Below, in pieces: positions 25,223 through 39,043 of a stretch of DNA of 64,000 nt (its first letter is position 1; the number at the start of each line of letters is the position of its first letter). The notes beneath the pieces are model-generated. The model did no database searches. It saw only the letters and a list, made by a program, of their open reading frames with translations, and was not told where the DNA came from. This DNA is from Phoebastria nigripes (Eukaryota > Chordata > Aves > Procellariiformes > Diomedeidae), in the NCBI GenBank assembly GCA_035582835.1, contig JAYKAV010003266.1, positions 5,335,468 to 5,399,467 of the forward strand, given 5' to 3'. The position numbers and the translations under genes were made by a program.

Positions 25223-28200
25223 GGGGAACCCACCCGAGCGGCGGTGCGGGGGACACGCGAGGCTCATCCCGGCCCCGCCGCCACCCCGGGATCGGGCTCT
25301 GCGGGGCCGGGGGCATGCTGCCTGCTCGCCCCGTCCGGCTGCAGCATCCCCGCGGCCGGGCAGGCAGAACCCAGGCGGATGGGAGCCACGGAGCTCCTCT
25401 TCCTCCCCAGATCCACGCGAAAATCCCCCCCCCTTTTTTTTTTTTTCAGCTTATTCTTCACTTTATTATTTTTTCCTGCAATCTCACAACTTCCCGGTGG
25501 TGCTCGGCATCCCCTGGACCCCATCCCGCAGGCGCATCCCACGCTGCCGTTACTTCATTGCGGGCAAATGGGTGTCTGAACTTTTCCCTTTTCTAGTAAC
25601 AGTGGCGATTCCAGCTGGGGACTCTTGACTAACAAGCCTTTTTTTTAATTTTTTTTTTTTTTTCCGCAGAAGTCACTGGCTAAGATGCTTTCCCGAGTTC
25701 CAGAGATAAGATAAATAATTTACTGGATGGAGGTCTCTGATTACTCACTCTATTAGCATTTAGAGCAAAGAGCTCCAGCCACCAGGAGCTGAATTATTCC
25801 AGACGAAGCCCATCTGGGCTCCCGCGCCCGAGCGAGACCGAGGAGTTCCCAGCATCCCACACATACTTGTGGGATGAATTGCTTGAAATCGAATGGGGTT
25901 TACTGGAAATGCTGGTGAGCTCCCGACTCCTTTAGTATTTCTTTTTTTAAAAAATAATAAAACACAACCAAAACGCAAACCCCAAAGTCGGCTACGGAAC
26001 TGCGGCTCAGCCCTCGCGCTGGCCGGGAAGGGCTCGCCACCACCGTTGCCTCTTTTAGATTTACTGAGAACGCAGCACATCCTCTTTCAGGGACTGAGAT
26101 AACTGAAAACCTAAGAACTGAAAAACCTACATTGGTTTTTACCCAGAAGGTGACATTTTTATTTGGGGAAAAGTGTGGAGAATCTGACGCAGCAGCCTTC
26201 ATCCCTTTTTTTTTTTTTTTTTTTGAATATATTATTGTTATTATTTGGGGTGATGCAAGCTGAGGGTGGAGGAGAGGGGCGGGCAGCGCCTTTCTCCTGC
26301 CTTATTCCCACCCGACGCCTGGGCATATTTGGGACAACTGGTTCTGCCAGTCGGTGCTCAGCCATGGGACGAGGTGACTCAGCATCTGGCCCCAAACTCA
26401 TTATCNAATTCTTTGCTGGGATGATGAAAGGTACCGAAGAGGCTGCCCTGGAAACCCAGGCTCTTTATTGACAAACAAAGCTCACCCCGGGAGTGGCAGG
26501 GCTTTCCTGGGGGCTGCCTTCCCCTGACCTCCTTGGGAGGTGCAGCCTTCTTCCTCGCTCTGCCCAAACCTGCTAATTAGCGTCGAAGGGAGCAGCGTGT
26601 CTTGCAACCGGGATGATCTGGGGCCAAATCATCCTTGTGCGTAAACCTGCCCAACTGCTAATTTCCCCAGGGGACTGAGTCAGCGGTCGCCTCTTCCTGC
26701 CAGCACGGAGGGGTTGCATCCCCTCTGGGTTGGGGGAAACCCCCCGACTTGGAGGTGATGGGGAGACATTTCTCCATACCCTGGCCGTGCGGAGCAGGGA
26801 TGCGGCCCTATTTCCCAGCCGTATCCATCTCTTTCCAGAATAACCCACCCAGACACATCCCTGTTCCCCAAATGACCCCAAACCAGGGCTAAGAGCCACC
26901 TTTTCCCCCCAAGCCCATCCCACATACTCACCTTTCCCCTGCCAGCCCAGGCGAGGCCGTTGGGATGTGTCAGACGTTCAAGCTAACATGAAACAAACCC
27001 CATCCTGCTTGCTACCTGCTGTGCCCTCGTCCGTAGGGATCACCTCTTTTCCCAACTCTCTTCCTCTGGCATGAAAGCCGCCGAGGATGGTGGGTGCAGG
27101 AGAGCAGCCTGCGTCTTTTAGCATGCCTTGCACTTGTATGGACACGTGGATGTCCAAGCAGGACTGCAGGTCCTGCCCTGACCAGGCAGCAGCATCCCTG
27201 ACCTGGGCTGCCTCTTTCCACCCCTGAGTCAAACGCAACGCTTGGCGTGAGACCCCGGGGAGAAGTTTGCAGCTCAGAGGAGATTGCACAGGGCTTGCAA
27301 GGAGGAAAAACCCGAGCGGGACCATGCCGAGGGAGAAGCAGGACCCCAGGGTGGCACATGGTGCTGGTGGCAGGTCTGCAGGAGCGAAGCTCCCAGCAGA
27401 CATCAAAAGATCAGTTCTCAGCACTGCAAACAATCCCGGCAGCTTTCGGGCTCTTCAGCGGCATTCCAGTCTAACCGGGGCTGCCTTGCATGATAATCAG
27501 GCTTAATTACTGCTTTATCACTTGATTGCTGTGCTGGGCCCTTGGAGCTGCAGTGTTGCTTTCGCAGTTTACTTTTTGTATTTCCTCCCCCTCGCCTTCC
27601 CCGCCAGCACAATTAGCAAATAGGTGAAAATGGGGAGGGCCAGGGTGATACCCAGGGGGGAGAGAGGGGCAATTTGCTGCCCAGGAGTCCCTGGGGCGGA
27701 GGGGGAGCAGATTTGCAGCCCGTGGAGGGTTAAAATTGAGGTTTCCACTGCTGTCCTGCAGACAAAATAGCAAGGTCAATGCCAAGCCAGGAGCACAACC
27801 CCATATCAGCCCCATGAGCATCCCCCTCCGGAGGGGACAGCATCCTTGGAGGAGGGAGGGGAGGATTGCGGGGCGATTAAAGCCGTGACACAGAAAGGCT
27901 GTGGTTTTCCTAGCATGAGCTTTGAGTCATTGCGTGACCTTGGCTGCGTCTGTCCGTGGCTCCCTCTGCTTGGGCTCGGTCGCCCGCAGAACCGGCTGGC
28001 CCAGGGCGTGGGGCGAAGCGGCAGCACGGACCTGCCAGTCCTCGGGGAAAGCGTGAAACCTTCCTCAGTCGGGCCAGCAAAGATGCTNCCACCTACACGC
28101 AGTGAGCAATCCCTGGCTGCACCGGCGAGGAAGCGGGCGCTGCCCTTGGCCAGGCAATGGGTGTCGCGGTTGGGACACCCCCAACGCGCCGTCACCAGCT

Positions 28201-31200
28201 TCAAGTCACCTCTACGGCAGCGAAAAGGCACCTTGGTGTCTCACCGGTGACTTTGGAAATGCAATAAAATGTGTGTGCGTTCCCCAGCATCGTTGTGGTG
28301 CAAGCGACGGGCATCACCCTGCGGGATGCGGCTGATCCTGGGGTGCACGGAGGCTCTGGGGGGGCTGCAGAGGTGCTGGGCTCCCCCCAGGTGTGGGTCG
28401 GCATCGTGGATGCCGGGAGCCAGCACAGCCACAGGGTGCTGGCTGGGTGCTGCTTCCCATCCTCTCCCCATCCTCTGGGTCCCGGGCGTCCCCCCAGACC
28501 CAGCTGAGACCCCAACGCAGTGGTGACAGCTTGGGAACTACACGTCCCGTCCTGGGCTGGAGTCACCTGAGGACAGGGAGGGGAAAGATCCTCACTGGTG
28601 TGCTGGAGCACCCCGAAACCCCTCTAAACCAGCACCCGGTCCTGGGCCTTTGGGTGCCGATGCCCTCCAGCTTAGCAAGGTGATGGGACCTGCAAGCAGG
28701 GCAGGAGATGCTGGGACCCATCCCGCTCCCTGGAAGGAGCAGGCGTGGGGATTTCTTCTTTTTTGTTAATTTTAATTTTTTTTGTGTGTTGGCTTTTAGC
28801 GCGGGCTTTTCGGGAGAGGTGTGCGCGGAGGCGGCAGCATGGCTAATCTGCTTTGTGAATGGAGCCGCACGGGGGGCGGCGGAGGGGATCGGGGAGGTGG
28901 AGGGAGCCACATATTTGGGATTCCTTCATCTGGGTGGGCTCCTTCTCCCCAGACTCTCAGGATGTGGGAAATGGAAGATGAAAGGAGCTGCATTTCCAGC
29001 CTCTCGGGTTACAATGTCTAAAGCAGAAAAGGGTGGTTGGGGAAAAAAGAGGCGGGGGGGTGGGGGTGGTGGGATGCTACAGGGAAACCTGGGTTGGGAA
29101 ATGGCCCGGCGAGGTTGGGGCAGGGAAGGGGGCGGCTGGGGCCGAGCCGCTCGTGTTTCACATCACGTCAGGGCTGAGGAATTTCCTCTGCTCTGGGGGT
29201 GCCTCGCAGAGAAAAAGGGGGAGGCTTTAAGGTTAGCCGGGGATGAATAATAGCCAAGAGGCGAGAGATTAAAAGTGTTACCCAGGGGCTGCTGTTTACA
29301 AGCAAACCCTCTTGCAGAGCGGAGGGGAAAGAGGGATGCATCGGGGTGACGGTGGGGACCCCGGGCCACGCACCACCTGCATCCCGTCCCTGGCGAGCAG
29401 AGCGGGGCGATTGCCCCCTGTGTGGTTTCCTCCCCGAGAGCCCCTCCGCAGCGAGGTCCCAGCAGCCGGTCCCCTGCACGCGTGGCGTGTCCTGGGGTGC
29501 CTGGCCTGGCTTCCCCTCCGTGTCCTCCCGTGGCCCCAGGAGCTTTCCCATCCCTCCTGTCCCCCTAAGTTGCAGATGCCAGGATCATCCCTGTGCACAG
29601 GCAGGAAAATTCGCTTCTCCGAGAGGGCTTGTGCCACCCACTGGATGCCTAGGAAAGGGGCAGGGAGAGGGGACACGAGCAGTGGGGAGGGGGCAGCCGG
29701 AGACACAGGGCTCTGTGCAGGGGGCACGGGCTGGGTGTCATGCCTGGGCACGGGGTTTGTACCCTGTCGGGTGACGGGAGCAGCCCCTGGGCATCACTTG
29801 GCATTGTCCCACCACCTCCTGAGCCGGGGCCCAGGTTTTGTCCCCAAACACTTCATTTTCATTTCCCCTTTATCACTATTTCGGGTGATGCAAGGTCAAG
29901 GTGGGAAAGAGGGGAGGGCAATGCATTTCTCCTGTGTTATTCCCTATTATCCTCTGTCTCCGATACGACAGCCGGGAAGGGACTGTCGCAGGGTGGAAGT
30001 GCAGCCCCCAGGCTGGGCCAAGGGATGCTTGCAGGATCCGACCTGGCTGCCCACCCTGGGATGGCAGAGACGCTGACACGTGCTGTGGGCAACTGGGCTC
30101 CACTTCCAGGGGGTGTGTGCTAGGGACAGGCTGTTCTCCTTGATTTAGCCCAGGGAAACTGAGGCACAGAGGGGCCATGGAGCCCCTATGGGGCTGGAGG
30201 GGGAAGATGGGCTTATTCCACCCCAAAAAGGGGATGAAAGGGCAAAAAAATGGTTTGCAAGCCAGGGAAGACATGGATGGGATCAGCCCGAGTGCTGTTT
30301 AGAGGAGGCTGAGCGGGTGCACCTGCACCGTTGGCTATGCCGGGAGAGACCCTGCACCCAGGCAAGACCCCTGACCATGCCTGGGGACTCAGGATCCAGC
30401 CCGGTCACCAGCACCATGGGCTGGCAGCCTGGATGGCATCACCTGGGGGAAAGGACACAAAATATAGCTACATTCAGGGCTCAGGGTGCCCAGGCACCCC
30501 CAGCCTGCCCCGGCAGAACAGGTTTCTTTCTGCAGAGCGTTTGCGCGAGAAAAACACCTTTTAAAGGTTATAAAAATAATTTTGGTGGTTGATGGGGGAC
30601 CAGAGGGTGGCTGGCTCTCCTCTTCCCCCTCCGCCCTGCAAAGCCCTGCCTATTCCCAGGTACATTCCTGGCATTGCTCCGGCCGGGAGTGCAGGGAGGG
30701 CACTGACCCCCTGAGCATGGGAAAAATGTCTGTCTGCGTGCGGGAAAGGAGGTGCAAATAGTGCGGGGTGAGGAGGTCAGCCGGGAAATCCCTTTCATCT
30801 TTTCCCGGGCCTTTAGCCGACACGCGGCCGGGGAGCGNGTGGGGCGAGCGGGAGAGGGTTTTGTCTGTGGCTGGAAAAGGGGAGGCTCCCGGGAAGCTCC
30901 TGGGAGGCCGGACGCTGTTTCCAAGCTGGAGGAGGCTGAACTGCCACGTGGGGCAGATGGTGCGGAGATGGGATGGATGGGTCACAGCGGTGACCCCCGG
31001 GACAGGTGATGGGCAATTAGGTTTGGCCTTCATCCCTTTGCGCAGCTCAGCGGGATGCTGGGACCCCCCCACCCCCCAGGGTGATGGGGCGAAGGGGCAC
31101 CTCCCCCCCCCGCCCCGTGATGCCCACAACAGGCAGGCGCTGGTGGCTCAGCCCCACTGGGGACACGGAGGTTCCTGGGTACCGGTCGCTGCCCCAGCAT

Positions 31201-31950
31201 TACCCCGGCGGGCTCTGGGTGCCGGAGTGTTGCCCCCAGCCTGGAGAAATCCTGGTGGAAACCCAGCCCCGTCCCCACAAGGGCAGCCTGCAGACCAGGC
31301 TCTCTCCTCGCTGGGTGCGGAGGTTTGGAGNAGCCCTGGTGCAAAGGCTGGGCCTGACGCTGCGCCCAGGCTGGTGGGGCAGGCACAGGTCTCTTGGCAA
31401 GAGTAATAAAAGGAAGATCTTGCCCTCCCTGCATGCTTGGCAAAAAGAATCCCGAGTGGAGGAGATGCAGGGAAGCCCCCGAGGAGCCCGGGAGATGTAG
31501 GGCCATCCCCTCCTCTGCCACAGACCTGCTGCGTGCCCTCGGTCCGATCCCTCCATCTCTTTATCCCACCTGGACTATAGTAAATCCCTCCCCATGGCTT
31601 GAACGCCGGCATCTCCCTCCTGGCAGCCCCTGGGGAATGTGGGGCCGTCGCTGCTGTCGCCTGCCCTTGTTGGTCAAAGGAGGAGTCCCAGCGCAGCCCT
31701 GCCCCGTGCCGAGCCGGATCCAGCCCGGCTTCCAGGAATTGGGGCTGGGGCGGGCGGCCGTAGGTGACAGGTGGTGCCTTGGGTGGCATCCGCTTGTCCT
31801 AAGGTGCTTGGGTCCTGATGCCCCCCTTTCCTAAAGCACCCATGTCCTGATGCACCCGGGTCCTGCTGTGCTATGGGAGTCCGGCTCTCCCTGGGGGTTT
31901 CCATCGCCTCTCCCCGGCTGCGCCGCGGGGCGAGGGCTTCTGCCTGTACA
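25223..31950. other. Intergenic, PIM1 upstream region
   Basis: No gene supported. Contents: T-runs at 25434-25446, 25639-25663 and 26206-26224; two NF-E2/MAF-type AP-1 sites at 26375-26384 and 26676-26684; a MIR core with CACAGAG extension at 30153-30171; otherwise GC-rich unique sequence with chance reading frames. Confidence 0.6.
26375..26684. promoter_or_regulatory. Pair of NF-E2/MAF-like sites upstream of PIM1
   Basis: GTGACTCAGCA near 26375 (reverse TGCTGAGTCAC) and CTGAGTCAGC near 26676 both fit the T-MARE/NF-E2 pattern. They lie 1.8-2.1 kb upstream of the PIM1 ATG. Function is inference. Confidence 0.35.
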
Positions 31951-31954
31951 AAGC

Positions 31955-32040
31955 AGATGGTAAAACACGGACTAACAAGATCAGAGATTAATCTTCACTT
32001 TGCTTCCAAATCGCATAATCATGTAATTATTCTTGGTATC
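31955..32040. other. Short AT-rich island
   Basis: AGAGATTAATCTTCAC followed by GCATAATCATGTAATTATTC: homeodomain-type words in a GC-rich setting. Function unknown. Confidence 0.25.
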
Positions 32041-35039
32041 GGGGTGGAGCAGGCTCCAGTCCCTGTTCCCTCCTGGGGCTCTTTGCACGGCAGGATGGTG
32101 GCAGGGGGTCGGATCCTGCCCCGATGCTACTCCGGGGCCCCGTTAGTTTGGTGGGACTGCACCGTGTCCGGCAGGAGGTGGTGGGAGAGGACCCAGGCAT
32201 GCGGGAGCAGCAGGTCCCCATCACACCCCCTTGCCCTGCCGCGTCCCGGTTCAATGTTGCAGGGTTACCTGCCTTGTGCCAGGGCAGCCCAGCGGGAAAC
32301 ACATCCCCGAGCACCCTCCTACACCCCTGGCGCAGCCCACAAGCAAACCCAGCCCAGTGACTCCCAGTTTCCACCAGTAAGAGGCACTAGGGAGGAACTG
32401 GGGCATTGCCGATGCGTGATGCTGCTCTGCATCCTGCACCAGAGCTGGGTGGCATTGGCACCGGCCGCTGCTGCCCCAGCACCACGACCAGCTTTTATGG
32501 GAGAGGAAACGGGGGGAAATCTCATGTTTTGGGCGGCACGTGTGGCTGGCGGCCCCAAATTCCTGCGCGGCCAGTGGCACGGCCCCATTATCAGCACGCC
32601 TGGGTTGTTTGCTGGAAAAGGGCGGCAGCGGGGCTGGGTAACCCCACGCTTCCTTCCTTTCCTGGAAGCCGCTCGCTCTGAGCGTGACGCTGGCGCTCTG
32701 ATAACCGGCTGCTTTCACAACACGCGCCGGCGAGCGCAGGGCCGGGGCCGGCTTTGCTCCCCGCTCTGCCGTCGTCCTTCCCACCTTGCTGGCATCACCC
32801 CGTGGGCACCTGCTTACCCTGCCTCAGTTTCCCCCCTCCATAGTGGTGGAAACACAGCCCTGAGTGCTGCAAGCCCCAGCTGCTTGCAAGAAGAGCGAGA
32901 GAGTGGATGTGTTTCACTGCACGGTGTAATGAAGCGTGTCGGGTCTCAGCCTCACATCCCCCTCATCCAGCCACCTGAGTAGCAAGGGCCGTGCTGGAAA
33001 CTGCCCTTTGCAAAAGTTGGAGGCGGGTGGACGAGGAGAAGAGGGAGGTCCTTCATCTCCTTGGCAGCACCCAAGAAAGGGCTGGTGGGTCCCAGGGACT
33101 GAACCATGGNGCTGTGCTTGTGGCCAGGCACCCGCTGGTCCCCTCGTCCCGTGGGGTGAATGTAGGACCTTGGCACAAGTTGCGGGATGGGATGAGAGCA
33201 GGCTGGGGTCTTTTTGGTCCCCCCCATGCCCAGAGCAGTGCAGCCGGTGGGTCCCATTTGCAGCAGGGGGCTGAGCAGTCCCGGCTGCCTTTGAAGCCAC
33301 CGGCAGTGGAAATGGCAGGCAGGGTCCTGCCTGAGTCAGGCAGCGTAATGGCCGGGCGCGTACCCGGCGCAGTCCCCTCCCTGCGTGGCGGCAGGTCCCT
33401 GCATGCCGCAGAAGCCAGTGCCGCGGGTCAGGGAGGGACGTGCGGGGCAGGTGAACCTGGCCAAGGGGGAAACTGAGGCAGTGAGGGGGATGCCATGACC
33501 TGCCCGAACCCTCCTGGAAGGGGACCCAGCAGCCCTGCCTGCTCCCTGGACACCTGTTTGCAGCTTCTGGGGTGCTCAGTGCTGGGCTGGCGTTAACAGG
33601 GTTTGGCCCTGGGCTTGGGGACCCAGCAGGGGCTGGGTGCTGGATGCTTGCATCCCCCAAAACCCTGTTGGGAGCCACTCTGTTGCCCACAGCACTGCCC
33701 TGTGCAGGGACCAAGGCATCCCCCGGGGGTTCACCACCCCCTCTGACCCACCCAGCTCGGAGTCAGCGGTGAGGCTGGGGTGTCGGAGCCCTCCCTGCGA
33801 GGCCGGCGTGGGGCCGAGCGTGGCTCCTTCACCTTATCTGGGCTGTGTGAGGAGGAAGTTTGCAGGGTGGATTCCAGCGGGCAGGTAAACAGCNGCCAGA
33901 TGGGACCCAGATACCACCAGGAGACACCCGTCAAGCCGGGTTTGCAGAGCCTGGCCACTTATTTGCTCTAGGGAGGGCTTTTCCCTCCATCAGACGTCAG
34001 CAGCGATGCCGGGACGTCACCCTGGCAGCCTTGCCGGGCTCCTCTGTCACCTTCCTGGCCAGGTGCCTGCATCCAGGGTGCGGGTGCTGCTGCAGCACGG
34101 CGGAGCGGGGAGGCTGCGCTGCCCTCCGTGCCACTGACCCGGGTACCGCGGCCTCATCTCCCATAGCCAGAGATCAGTGTGATGCCCAGGTCTCCTCCAC
34201 CGTGGCCAAAAGGGCTTGGGGAGCCTTGGGTGCCCGGCAGTGCTGGGGTCAGGGTGGCAGGATGCACCATCCTGGCCCCACCGGACCCCTTTGCTGCGGG
34301 GTGAGGGGGTGCTGCTGTCTCCCCCATCTCGGGCGGAGGAGGTGGCCGGGCAGGGCCAGGCTGCTGGCAGTGGATGCCAGGCGTGCCCTGGCACGCGTGT
34401 GGGTGCACCTCTCACCCAGCCCCGGTCNGCAGTGCCAGCGGGATGCTCCTGGCCTCAGTTGCGAGATCCTCTCTTGGCTCATCCGGCTTGCCCGGCTTGC
34501 CCTTCTCCTGCCACCCCCAGAAAGCCTGCACCCTTTGCTGCTCCATGGAGGAAACTGAGGCACCAGGATGTGCAGGAGCGAAGCAGGGACATGGAGGGGA
34601 GCTGCCACGGTGGGAGGCCATCGGGCAGCCAGGGAGGGCTGAGCCTGGCACCAGGGCTGCCTGCACCCAGCATCACCCGTCCATCGGACGACAGCACCCT
34701 CCATCCCAGGGTGCTGCTGCGTTACTCGAAGCCCTGGGGCTCTCTGCATCTCTTCCATCCAGTGGATGCTGCTGGGGCATTTCTTCTCCCAGGTCTCTAT
34801 CTCTCCCCCCATCCCTTCCCTGTCCCCACAGCCTGGGTCCCTGAGGTGGGACGGCTCTGGGGTGCAGTGCCCACTGTGGCATCACCCACATTTCCCTGCA
34901 CTTTGCGCGGTGGTAAATAATGCAAAGCCCGGAGGGTTTCTCACTGCCACGGGGCGAGCACCCACAGGATGCTGCTCCCTTCGCCTGCCAGGCCACGGAG
35001 GGGAAATGCCGGGTCGGGACCCCGTCGGCCGCTCGGAGC

Positions 35040-35200
35040 GTGTGTTTACTGTGTCAGAAGGAGAAGCCGTAAATTCGCCTGGTTTAATTGAAAGCCGGTG
35101 CTGTGGGTTTGGCTTAATCCGCCCTCCTCCTCCTCCTCCATTAGATAACGTCTCGCTGAAACCACTTTGCAAACTCACGGCATTCCTGCGTGCTGAGCGC
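35040..35200. other. AT-rich island, possible conserved element
   Basis: TAAATTCGCCTGGTTTAATTG and the following TTAGATAACGTCTCG stand out from GC-rich flanks and include a short (CTC)n tract. No ORF or repeat family seen. Confidence 0.25.
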
Positions 35201-38200
35201 TGGGGCAGCTGGCAGGCCACGGCCACGATGGGTGCTCACGTGCTGCCGGGCCGCTTCGCTGCCACCGGCTCTGCTCCTCTGCACTCATCCTGCCCTGGTC
35301 CCAATGCCGGCTGGGAAGGGATGTTACAGCAGTGAAGAGAACTGACCCACTCATGACATGTAACCTGGATGGCAATGGGATGGGATGGCTGGGGGTGGTG
35401 GGATGCAGTGAGATGCAGGGTTGTGCCAAGGGGAGCACCCCAAGGGTCCCCAGGAGTGGATTCAAAGGGCTCAAGTTGAAAAGACAAAGGGAAATATTTC
35501 AGGTGGGGGGAAATCTGAGCAGCACACAGGATGGGATGTGCCCAAGAAGAGCTGGAGAGGAGAAGCAACGGGAACCCTCTTGCCTCCGTGTATGGCATCA
35601 GAGGGGTTGGCACCGCTTCCCCTCACCCCAGCACAGGGAAACTGAGGCACAGAGCCAGGCAGAGCTTGGGGAGCACCTGGGAACCCCCTTCCTCTTCGGG
35701 GTTCTGCAGAACTGGTGGGGGAAGAGGAGGAAATGTGCAGGTTGCAGAGAGGCCGGTTTCCTGGTGTGAATACCCGCATGGGCTCCCCATCACCATCCCC
35801 ATCCTCACCCAGGGCCACCCCAGGGGGGACCCCGCTGCCTCCCCCCTGCCCAGGGCAGCTGCACGGCCGAGGACCCCCAGCATCCGGCGCGGGGGGAACT
35901 TGGCTTTGCCAGCGGAGTTCAGGCAGAGGGCAGGGGCGGCGAGGGCTGTCGGGGTGTCCTCCGGCTGCCGCTGGCCTGCGAGGAATGCTGTGAGTCACGG
36001 GGAAAACATCCCCACGCCGCCGGCCCCTCGCCGTGCCTCCCAGCCAGTGGCACAGCGTGCCGGGGGATGGTGACTCGAGGCTGCAAGTCCTGCACCCTGG
36101 GTTTTGGGGTGAGCCGGGGATGCGCGGTGCCCCCGGGACACCTCCGTTACATCCCACAGAGGTTCCCAGGGGAGATGCAGAACCCACCCAGTCGAGATGC
36201 TGGCACTGCAGAGGTGGCCATCACCCTGCCGTCCGGGTGCGGGATGGCGCAGGCAGGCCAGGCACAGTCCCCAGCTCTGGCGATGCCAGACATGAACTCA
36301 GCCTCTCCAAGCAGGGAGAGATGACGTGATGCTGGGAGGTCACCCAGGGCTGGGAAGCTGTCCCAGCCCAGCGCTCGGGGCTCTCCTGCTCAGCCACCTC
36401 CGTCCCCTCCTGCCAGCGGGAGGGAAGGGGGAGAGATGCTCCCCAAGGCGGCTCCTGCTCCAGTCCTTCCCCTGGGGAAGCTGGTGTTTTCTGCTTTATC
36501 AGCTCACCACAGCTTCGTGCCTGGTGTTGGAGAGGAGAGAAAGGTTTTTCCCAGTGGTGCCTTATCAAGGTGCTGAGCCCCGGATGTTGCTTTGTTTCAG
36601 GTCATGTTGCAAAATTAAAAAGGGAAATGGCATTTGGGGGATGAATTGCAAATTCCTGGAAGATTATCTGAGCATGGCAGCTGCCCCCAGTGCAGGGCAG
36701 TTGGAGGTGGCACGGGGCCAGGACCCTGCCGGCAGCCAGCGTGGTGCGGGAACCCCAGGAGGGTACAAACCCCAGAGCATCCCTCCATAGGTGAGCACCC
36801 AGAGCCTGCCTGGCTCTGCCCTTGCAGCCTCCACAGCTGGATGCGTCCTGAACAAGGAGGAACGTGCTATGTTTTTGCAGATATCTCAGCCCTGGGCTTC
36901 TCCCGGGCACTGAGAGGATGCTGGGATGACACTGGCTGCAGGTGGGAATGGCTGCAGGGAGGAGCCGCGCTGCTGAGCGAGGCACCAGTGCCGGCCGCTT
37001 CCTCGAGAGCAGCCGCTGCTTTTGCTTTCGTGCAATAAAACGTACCGGCTTATTGACGGGCCAAGCATGGAACAGCATGAACCTGGTGCCACCTCCTGCG
37101 GGTCCTCAGTGCCAGGGCAGGAGGACCAAGAGGTGACAGGGACAGGTGGGCAGCGGCTGCGTGCAGAAGGGTGGTGACTTCCAGGGATGACAGTGGCATC
37201 ATGAGGGACATGCAGTCCCCTCCCAGCAGCTCATCTCCCCTGCCCGGGGCATCTCCGGCTCCGAGGTGCCACCCCAAGGGCCACTTCATCATCCTGTCCC
37301 TCCTGTCCCATGCAAAGACCTGATGCTCTTGTGACACCTAATGGCAGTTACTGTTATCAGACCGAGCGCTCTCCCAGGAAGGCTCAGCTTGCCACGGAGC
37401 CGCAGATTGAGGGATGCTCTGGTACCCAGCCCAGGCTGGTACTGCTGAGCCTGGATGGGGCTGCCAGAGGGGTTTGGGAGATGGAGGTATCAATCCTGGG
37501 AAGGACAAGCCCAGGAGCTGGTTTTTCTCCCCATTCTTTACGGAAATGCAAGCTGCGACTGTGCTGGTTGTCCNCTTGCCTCCTCCCAGGGACTTCTGAA
37601 CCTGCTGGCCACCTCCAACCCCAAACCGAGCGATGCCTGCAGAGCTGAAAGGAAGCAGGCAGGTGTACAGACAGGAGAAACTCCGACTTTTGCTCTTCAA
37701 TCCTCCCCCCACATGAAGGGAGAGGCAGGAGCCTGCCCACAACCACAGCATCAGACATCAGAGAATCCACACCAAAGCACCACGGAGCAGCCCCGGCTCC
37801 CCAAATCCTGCTGCCGGGGGAACGCCCTGATAAACCCAGCCCCATCCCTGGGGAGGAGGACGTGTCCCCTCGCATCAGGGCACCGAAACCTCGGCCAAGG
37901 GCTCGCCGCAAGGTTGCATCATCTGGATTGGAAAACTCCCAGACTGGCCCCGAATCCAGCACCGAAGGGGTCAAACCCTTNTAATTACCCAGGACCACCG
38001 ACCTCAGACCCTCCAGCCTCCTGTGCTGGGACCCATCCCTCATTTTCCTGTTTGTTCCGATCCCACTGCCCGATGGCAGCCCTCTGGCCACTTTCCAAAC
38101 CCACCCGTGGGGACGAGCTCATCCCAACACACACAGGGACCAGACCCGCAGCCCCCCAGACCCCGTNGGGGCGACGGAGGCTCCAGGACCCCCTTCCCAC

Positions 38201-38799
38201 TGATGGCAGAGCAGGATCCCGCCAGCCAGATGCTTTTATTTTTCTTCGATGCATCCAGCCCAGCCCAGGGATCGGCATCCTAAGGGGCTGCAAGCCCCTT
38301 CTCCCCCCCTCCCCGTCCCCGCTTCTGCCAACACGGGGTCGTCCTGGGTGCAAGGGGTGTGGGCGATGCCAGGGGAGGTTTTGGGGAATTTAGCTACCAG
38401 ACCGAACACCACGCTCACCGCTACTTCTGTTCCTGGGAAGAGAGGTGATGGGGGGATGTGGCGCACGGCGCAGAGACGAGCAGCACCCATGGGTGGCCCC
38501 AGGCAGCGCTGCAGGAGAGATNGGGAAACTGAGGCACGGAGCAGGTAGGCGGGCTGCCCATGGGGGACACTGGCCAGTATCACTGCAGCTCTCTGAAGGA
38601 AACATGGGTACCGAAGGAGGCAGCCAAGCCCAGGAGCTGACCCTGGAGCTAGGAAAGCATCCTCCNGGCTGGACCAGGCTCTGGGGGACACAGCCCCGGG
38701 GCCTCCTTGCTGCCCCCCCCCCGCGTTTCCATCCACCTTGAGGCCATTTTCCCTTCCTGAAGTGGCTCTTTGCAGGGCGGCTGGCAGAGGGGGGCACTG

Positions 38800-39015
38800 G
38801 CTTTAAGTGTATTTGATGGATAATTCCTCATTACCTTAATGCATTTGCAAGCTGGGATAATTGATGGATGTTTAACAGGATGCGTTTCCGACAGTTGGCT
38901 GGAGAAATGGACTCCCATTACTCTGCAAACGTTTCTTTTTACCATTGAACTCCTTTGTTTCAATTGATCCTCGCCTTTCCCATCACTCGCTGCTCATTAA
39001 TAATCCCCAAAGCAG
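38800..39015. other. AT-rich island with homeodomain/POU-like words
   Basis: About 210 bp of AT-rich complex sequence (GATAATTCCTCATTACC, TTAATGCATTTGCAAG, CTCATTAATAATCC) in GC-rich flanks, directly left of the poly-C run. No repeat family or ORF recognised; a conserved enhancer is possible but unproven. Confidence 0.3.
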
Positions 39016-39021
39016 CTGCTT

Positions 39022-39043
39022 CCCCCCCCCCCCCCCCCCCCCC
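39022..39043. repeat. 22-bp poly(C) run
   Basis: Uninterrupted C from 39022 to 39043; the G-rich complement could fold as a G-quadruplex. Confidence 0.93.
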
